From Gibbula magus (Eukaryota; Mollusca; Gastropoda; Trochida; Trochidae): a DNA stretch of 64,000 nt. This document shows, one piece after another, positions 58,100 through 64,000 of the stretch (positions within the stretch are counted from its first letter, which is position 1; each line of letters opens with the position of its first letter). The notes under the pieces were generated by a model, which worked only from the letters and a program-made list of their open reading frames with translations, was not told the DNA's origin and made no database searches. Position numbers and translations under genes: made by a program. The stretch lies in assembly GCA_936450465.1 (NCBI GenBank), contig OW388302.1:17871569-17935568 (forward strand). Direction: 5' to 3'.

Positions 58100-58295
58100 T
58101 GATGAAAAAAATGACTTTGGTGAGAAAACTGTTTTTGTTGAAAAAACCGACTATGATGAAAAAACCGACTTTGATGAAAAAAATCGACTTTGATGAAAAA
58201 AATGACTGATGAAAAAAATGACTTTGGTGAGAAAACTTTTTTTGATGAAAAAAATGACTTTGGTGAGAAAACTGTTTTTGATGAAAAAATAGTGT
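58100..58295. repeat. Left subterminal array (gatgaaaaaa-type)
   Basis: Units of 12-20 bp such as gatgaaaaaaatgactttg and ggtgagaaaactgtttttg are the reverse complement of the right array at 61760-62835. Confidence 0.85.
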
Positions 58296-58309
58296 AATGT
58301 TAAAATCAG

Positions 58310-61300
58310 GTGTTTTAAGATCTAAGCACTTCATTTACGTTAAGAGTTGATGTATTAAAAAAAATAATGCATTTAATAGTATTTTCATGCTGAACTGTAT
58401 GTTTCTGGGATCTATCCATAGTTGGGATAGCTACATTTTAGACTAGCCTGTATCAAACATCATCTATTTTAATAGTGTAATGTTAAAAGTAGGTGTTTTA
58501 ACATCTACACACTTCATTTATGTTAATAGTTTATGTATTTAAGAAACATAATGCATTTAATAGAATTTCCATGCTGAACTGTGAGTTTTTGGGATCTATC
58601 CATAGTTGGGATAGTTAAATTTTAGACTAGCCGGTATCAAACTTCATCTATTTTAATAGTGTATTGTTAAAAATAGGTGTTTTAACATCAAAGCAGTCTG
58701 ATTGAAACCGACGGTTTTCCGCAGAAAAAATGTGCAAAATAGTGCATCTACCGGGATACAAACTCATATCGTTTGGAGGTTTCCACGCCAAACCGTCTGG
58801 AAACAGTCCGTAGACTAGCGTGTTCGAGCGCAATTCAGGTAGCCAATCAAAAGATGCCCAACAAATGCTTTCGGTGTGAGAAGTTAGGGGCAGATAACTC
58901 CAAACAGCTATCCTTTTGTCTGTTCCAAATGCTTTCAAAACAGCCACCGTTTAAAAACTATGATGTGATTGGTCAGCTATTTGACTGGGATTTGGCTGCG
59001 CTAAACTGGTTCGGAACACACGCCTATACGGGATGTTCTCAGACCTTGTGGCGAGGAATCTACAGAACCTGTTCGTATCCCGGTAGATATATTATTTTGC
59101 AAATTTTATTCCTCGGAACAAGGTCGATTTTAATCAGACTGAACATCAAAGCACTTAATTTATTGATATAGTTTATGTCTTTAATAAAGAAAATGTTTTT
59201 AATAGCATTTCCATGCTAAACTGTGCGTTTCTGGGATCTATCCACAGTTGGGATAGCTAAACCTTAGACTAAATGGTATCAAACTTCCTTTATTTTAATA
59301 GTGTAATGTTAAAATTAGGTGTTTTAACATCAGAGCACTTCATTTATTGATATAGTTCATGTATTTAATAAAAAATAATGTCTTTAATAGTATTTCCTTG
59401 CTAAACTGTGTGTTTCAGGGATCTATCCATAGTTGGGATAGCTAAATTTTAGACTAGCCGGTATTAAACTTCATCTATTTTAATAGTGTAATGTTAAAAG
59501 TAGGTGTTTTAAGATCTAAGCACTTCATTTACGTTAAGAGTTGATGTATTAAAAAAAATAATGCATTTAATAGTATTTCCATGCTAAACTGTGTGTTTTT
59601 GGGATCTATCCATAGTTGGGATAGTTAAATTTTAGACTAGCCGGTATCAAACTTCATCTATTTTAATAGTGTAATGTTAAAAGTAGGGGTTTTAACATTT
59701 AAGCACTTCATTTATGGATATAGTTTATGTATTTAATAAAAAATAATGTCTTTAATAGTATTTCCTTGCTAAACTGTGTGTTTCAGGGATCTATCCATAG
59801 TTGGGATAGCTAAATTTTAGACTAGCCGGTATTAAACTTCATCTATTTTAATAGTGTAATGTTAAAAGTAGGTGTTTTAAGATCTAAGCACTTCATTTAC
59901 GTTAAGAGTTGATGTATTAAAAAAAATAATGCATTTAATAGTATTTTCATGCTGAACTGTGTGTTTCTGGGATCTATCCACAGTTGGGATAGCTAAACCT
60001 TAGACTAAATGGTATCAAACTTCCTTTATTTTAATAGTGTAATGTTAAAATTAGGTGTTTTTACATCTAAGCACTTCATTTATGGATATAGTTTATGTAT
60101 TAAATAAAACTAATAATGTTTTTAATAGCATTTCCATGCTAAACTGTGTGTTTCTGGGATCTATCCATAGTTGGGATAGCTAGACTTTAGACTAAGCGGT
60201 CACAAAATTCATCTATTTTAATAGTGTAATGTTAAAAGTAGGTGTTTTAACATCTAAAAACTTCATTAATGTTAATAGTTTATGTATTCAAGAAAAATAA
60301 TGCTTTTAATAGTATTTCCATGCTAAACTGTGTGTTTTTGGGATCTATCCATAGTTGGGATAGTTAAATTTTAGACTAGCCGGTATCAAACTTCATCTAT
60401 TTTAATAGTGTAATGTTAAAAGTAGGGGTTTTAACATTTAAGCACTTCATTTATGGATATAGTTTATGTATTTAATAAAAAATAATGTCTTTAATAGTAT
60501 TTCCTTGCTAAACTGTGTGTTTCAGGGATCTATCCATAGTTGGGATAGCTAAATTTTAGACTAGCCGGTATTAAACTTCATCTATTTTAATAGTGTAATG
60601 TTAAAAGTAGGTGTTTTAAGATCTAAGCACTTCATTTACGTTAAGAGTTGATGTATTAAAAAAAATAATGCATTTAATAGTATTTTCATGCTGAACTGTG
60701 TGTTTCTGGGATCTATCCACAGTTGGGATAGCTAAACCTTAGACTAAATGGTATCAAACTTCCTTTATTTTAATAGTGTAATGTTAAAATTAGGTGTTTT
60801 TACATCTAAGCACTTCATTTATGGATATAGTTTATGTATTAAATAAAACTAATAATGTTTTTAATAGCATTTCCATGCTAAACTGTGTGTTTCTGGGATC
60901 TATCCATAGTTGGGATAGCTAAACTTTAGACTAAGCGGTCACAAAATTCATCTATTTTAATAGTGTAATGTTAAAAGAAGGTGTTTTAACATCTAAAAAC
61001 TTCATTAATGTTAATAGTTTATGTATTCAAGAAAAATAATGCTTTTAATAGTATTTCCATGCTAAACTGTGTGTTTTTGGGATCTATCCATAGTTGGGAT
61101 AGTTAAATTTTAGACTAGCCGGTATCAAACTTCATCTATTTTAATAGTGTAATGTTAAAAGTAGGGGTTTTAACATTTAAGCACTTCATTTATGGATATA
61201 GTTTATGTATTTAATAAAACTAATAATGTTTTTAATAGCATTTCCATGCTCAACTGTGTGTTTCTGGGATCTATCCATAGTTGGGATAGCTAAACTTTAG

Positions 61301-61360
61301 ACTAGCCGGTACTTAACTGCATGTATTCTAATAATGTAATATTGAAATTAGCCTTTTTAA
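58310..61360. repeat. Central 184-bp tandem array (about 14 units)
   Basis: Each unit contains gggatctatccatagttg + ggatag, itself a fragment of the TIR. Units recur every 183-185 bp. From about 59590 a four-unit block of about 738 bp is repeated (near-identical stretches at 59590, 60333 and 61068), so the array has grown by block duplication. Confidence 0.85.
58694..59141. mobile_element. CAGTCTGATT MITE with perfect 10-bp target duplication
   Basis: 448 bp with ends cagtctgattgaaa / ttttaatcagactg, flanked by aacatcaaag on both sides (58684-58693, 59142-59151). Removing it restores the 184-bp spacing of the host array. A 440-bp copy is at 19703 and a decayed one at 11112. Confidence 0.9.
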
Positions 61361-61759
61361 AGGTGAAATAGGTCCTTTATGATAATCCTCTATGTTAGTA
61401 TTAAAAGCATGTTACGGTTGATGGGTTGGGGATCGATCAACAGTTGGGATTGCTAAACCGTACCCTAACAACTTTATTTCAATTTATTTCAGTAAGAATT
61501 GCATGCTACAGCGCCATTAAGTATTAGAATGTAATGTTAGAAGATGTTTTTATTACTTGTAAATACTCGATTTATCAATATCTATGTTGTAATTATGAAA
61601 TATTTTATATATTTTGTCCATTTTTTTAATGATCCTTTGTATCATCATTGTATTTCGAATTTCGAATGTTTATTTTGCAACAATCATGTGTGTATTCTAA
61701 GTCTTTTTTTATTTATTATCAAATTCAATTGTCAATGGATTCATTAAAAGTAATGTTTT

Positions 61760-62835
61760 CATCATAGTCGTTTTTTTTCATCAAAGTTGCTTTTTTCATC
61801 AAAGTCGTTTTTTTCATCAAAGTCCTTTTTTTTCGATCAAAGTCAGATCTTCATCAAAGTCGTTTTGTCATTTAATTAATGTTTTTCATCGAAGTCCTTT
61901 TATTCCATCAAATGTATTCTTTTCACAAAATTCACTTTTTTTTTTCAAGTTTGTTTTTTTCATCAAAGTCAATGGATTCATCAAAAATCATTTTTTAATC
62001 AAGGTAGTTTTTTTCATCAAATATAAGTCTTTTTTTTCATCAAAAGTCAATTTTTTCATCAAAGTCAATTTTTTCATCAAAGTCAATTTGTCATTAAAGA
62101 CAGTTTATTCATTAAAGTCATTCTATCATCAAAATAAGTTTTTTACATCAAAATAAGTTTTTACATCAAAATAAGTTTGTTCATCAAACTAAGTTTGTTT
62201 ATCAAACTAAGTTTTTTCATCAAACTAATTTTTTTCATCAAAGTCGTTTTTTTCATCAAAGTATTTTTTTTCATCAAAGGCGGTTTTTTCATCAAAAAAA
62301 GTTTTCTCACCAAAGTCATTTTTTTCAACAAATTCGTTTTTTTCAACAAAGTCATTTTTTTCATCAAAGTCGTTTTTTCATCAAAGTCGTTTTTTTCATC
62401 AAAGTCGTTTTTTTCATCAAAAACAGTTTTCTCACCAAAGTCGTATTTTCATCAAATTCGTTTTTCTCAACAAAGGCATTTTTTCATCAAAGTCTCTTTT
62501 TTCCATCAAAGTCGGTTTTTTCATCATGGTCTTTTTTCATCAAGGTCTTTTTTCATCAAGGTCTTTTTTCATCAAAATCGATTTTTTCATCAAAAACAGT
62601 TTTCTCACCAAAGTCGTTTTTTTCATCAAGTCGTTTTTTTCATCAAGGTCTTTTTTCATCAAGGTCTTTTTTCATCAAAATCGATTTTTTCATCAAAAAC
62701 AGTTTTCTCACCAAAGTCGTTTTTTTCATCAAGTCGTTTTTTTCATCAAGGTCTTTTTTTCATCAAAGTCGGTTTTTTCATCAAAGTAATTTTTTTCATC
62801 AAAATACATTTTTTCATCAAACTCATTTTTTTCTA
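61760..62835. repeat. Right subterminal array (tttttcatcaaagtcg)n
   Basis: About sixty short units of 12-20 bp (tttttcatcaaagtcg, tttctcaccaaagtcg). Open frames here encode only FIKVxFF repeats and are not genes. A block near 62570-62640 is duplicated at 62660-62740. Confidence 0.85.
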
Positions 62836-62966
62836 AAAAGTTCAGCTATCCCATCTTAAGATGGGATATCCCAACTTGAGATAGAGTTTTATCCACAGTT
62901 GGGATAGCCCGGAGAGCTATCCCATCTTAAGATGGGATAGATCCGTACTTGGGATACAACAATACC

Positions 62967-64000
62967 CACAACAATACATCCGCCCTGTCGATGCAAACCA
63001 AGGAGGCCAGGGGTTGTTAATTTGGGTGGGTCCCGGAATTCGCCAGTATTCAATATTGTCCATTGAGTGGTATTATCAACTTGTTTCAAGTCTTTGAAAG
63101 CCATTGTTCATAAACTTTGGAATGTGACATGTCATATATAGTTTATAATGAAACACATTTACCAATGTTATCCCCTCAAAAGGTTGCTAATGTCATATGT
63201 TGTCATCGTAATGTTGTCATCTAATGATGACGTCATAATGATATATATGACCTCAATGAGATCAAGATTAGGTGAGATAGGATCATGAAGCCGATTGTTG
63301 TTTCTTTCAAATAAATCTTAATCTCATGTAAGATACAAGGAATTAATAAATTAATTGTAACTTTTGATAATTAATTTCCGTTAAACAGTGCTATAGACAT
63401 TTGACAATAAAACATGTGAAATTCATTGCAAATACATAACACAACTAGTACACCTCTGAATAAATTAATTTACACCCTACATTTAAAATTTTTTTTTTAC
63501 CAAATTTGTCTGAAAACAATTCAAAATCTGATGAAACAATTACCTAATATTCCAAATAAGAAAGTAGGCGTTTTGCTGTTGAAATATAAGTAACAGTTTC
63601 ATATATTGATTTGCATTCTAGAAGATGAGGTGATGCACTAGCTAGGCAATGTTTTGAAAAACGGTTTAATGCCGTTGTGAAGCCAGTGATCAAGGAAAAT
63701 AAATAACGGATACTTCAGCTACTTACAAAAATAAATGTCAGATTCGTGGTGCAAGTATCTTCGGAGAAGTAGATTGTCAAAGGTCCATGCGGTTGGACAC
63801 TTTTAAAAGGTGACAAAAATTAAAATGGCGGCTAAACCACGTGACCTACGAATTCGCCATGATTTACTTTTTTGCTCTCATTGTCATTGCGCATCTTTTA
63901 AAAAAAGTTGCAAATCTCTAGCTGCATTTTGAATTTTTTTCTCATGTTAAAAATCGAAATTTAAAATCGGACTGCACCTTTAATGGGGGAAAAAAATCTA
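62967..64000. other. Flank of gene B, related to the gene A intron
   Basis: 63190-63320 (gttgtcat...gatgacgtca, tgagatcaag, ttgttgtttct) aligns by eye with 41770-41900 in gene A intron 7. No gene B exon could be identified with confidence up to 64000. A 'aaaggtccatgcgg ... ggactgcaccttt' pair (63780, 63970) may be a MITE. Confidence 0.4.

Larger units (their letters stand above)
57994..62961. mobile_element. 4.97-kb gene-less TIR element
   Basis: 100-bp TIRs (57994-58093, 62862-62961; tgttgtatcccaagta start) differ at only a few positions. A 5-bp direct repeat ATACC flanks both sides (57989-57993, 62962-62966). Each TIR contains nested palindromes (atcccatcttaagatggg). Inside are inverted subterminal arrays and a central tandem array, with no transposase. 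Ends TG..CA with a 5-bp TSD might suggest an integrase-type (Ginger-like) mover; this is a guess. Confidence 0.8.

Noticed and set aside
62177..62836. 219-codon ORF of FIKVxFF repeats
   Set aside because: Translation of the (tttttcatcaaagtcg)n array; no start context or domain.
63721..63790. Possible gene B exon with a donor near 63725
   Set aside because: A gtaagtag donor is visible on the minus strand, but neither sequence similarity to a gene A exon nor a phase-consistent acceptor could be shown.

Overview
This is an animal nuclear genome window. Genes are split into many short exons with GT-AG introns, there are no operons, and introns are full of inverted-repeat DNA transposon relics, tRNA-derived SINE pieces and minisatellites. 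The SINE tail near 15.3 kb, the repeat style and the PAN-like secreted gene suggest a lophotrochozoan, probably a mollusc (gastropod or bivalve). That assignment is inference, because no marker gene is present.

Layout: (1) 0.66-29.68 kb, + strand: the 3' part of a large multi-exon gene. Eighteen exons join in phase to 995 residues: a Thr/Pro/Asn-rich linker made of a coding 30-bp minisatellite, a long run of RI-type leucine-rich repeats, a C-terminal RRM-like fold and a basic/acidic tail. Upstream exons lie outside the window. Its introns carry a 27-bp minisatellite that starts at a splice donor, two copies of a transposon full of nuclear-receptor half-sites, and many MITEs. (2) 29.7-32.6 kb: 3' UTR/intergenic, with a poly(A) signal, a small palindromic element and a LINE reverse-transcriptase fragment. 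(3) 32.64-49.72 kb, - strand, convergent with gene 1: a nine-exon gene that I could join from ATG to stop (about 415 residues). It has a signal peptide and a PAN/apple-like cysteine module and is otherwise unrecognised. Its penultimate intron holds about 7.4 kb of a 66-bp satellite whose unit is a copy of the intron/exon junction of the next exon. (4) 50.2-52.0 kb: local duplications, including two versions of a possible terminal exon on +. (5) 52.22-56.58 kb: a 4.36-kb Merlin-type DNA transposon with terminal inverted repeats (TIRs), an 8-bp target site duplication (TSD) and a broken transposase. (6) 56.63-57.36 kb, - strand: the last two exons of a paralogue of gene 3, with exon lengths conserved to the base and only about four units of the 66-bp repeat. 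(7) 57.99-62.96 kb: a gene-less 4.97-kb element with 100-bp TIRs and a 5-bp TSD, built of inverted subterminal arrays around a 184-bp tandem array, with a MITE nested inside. (8) 63-64 kb: sequence related to the intron near 41.8 kb.

Most long open frames in the window are by-products of tandem repeats whose period is a multiple of three, or of stop-poor repeats, and are not genes. Exon boundaries were chosen by eye from GT-AG sites, codon phase and repeat periodicity. No database search was possible.
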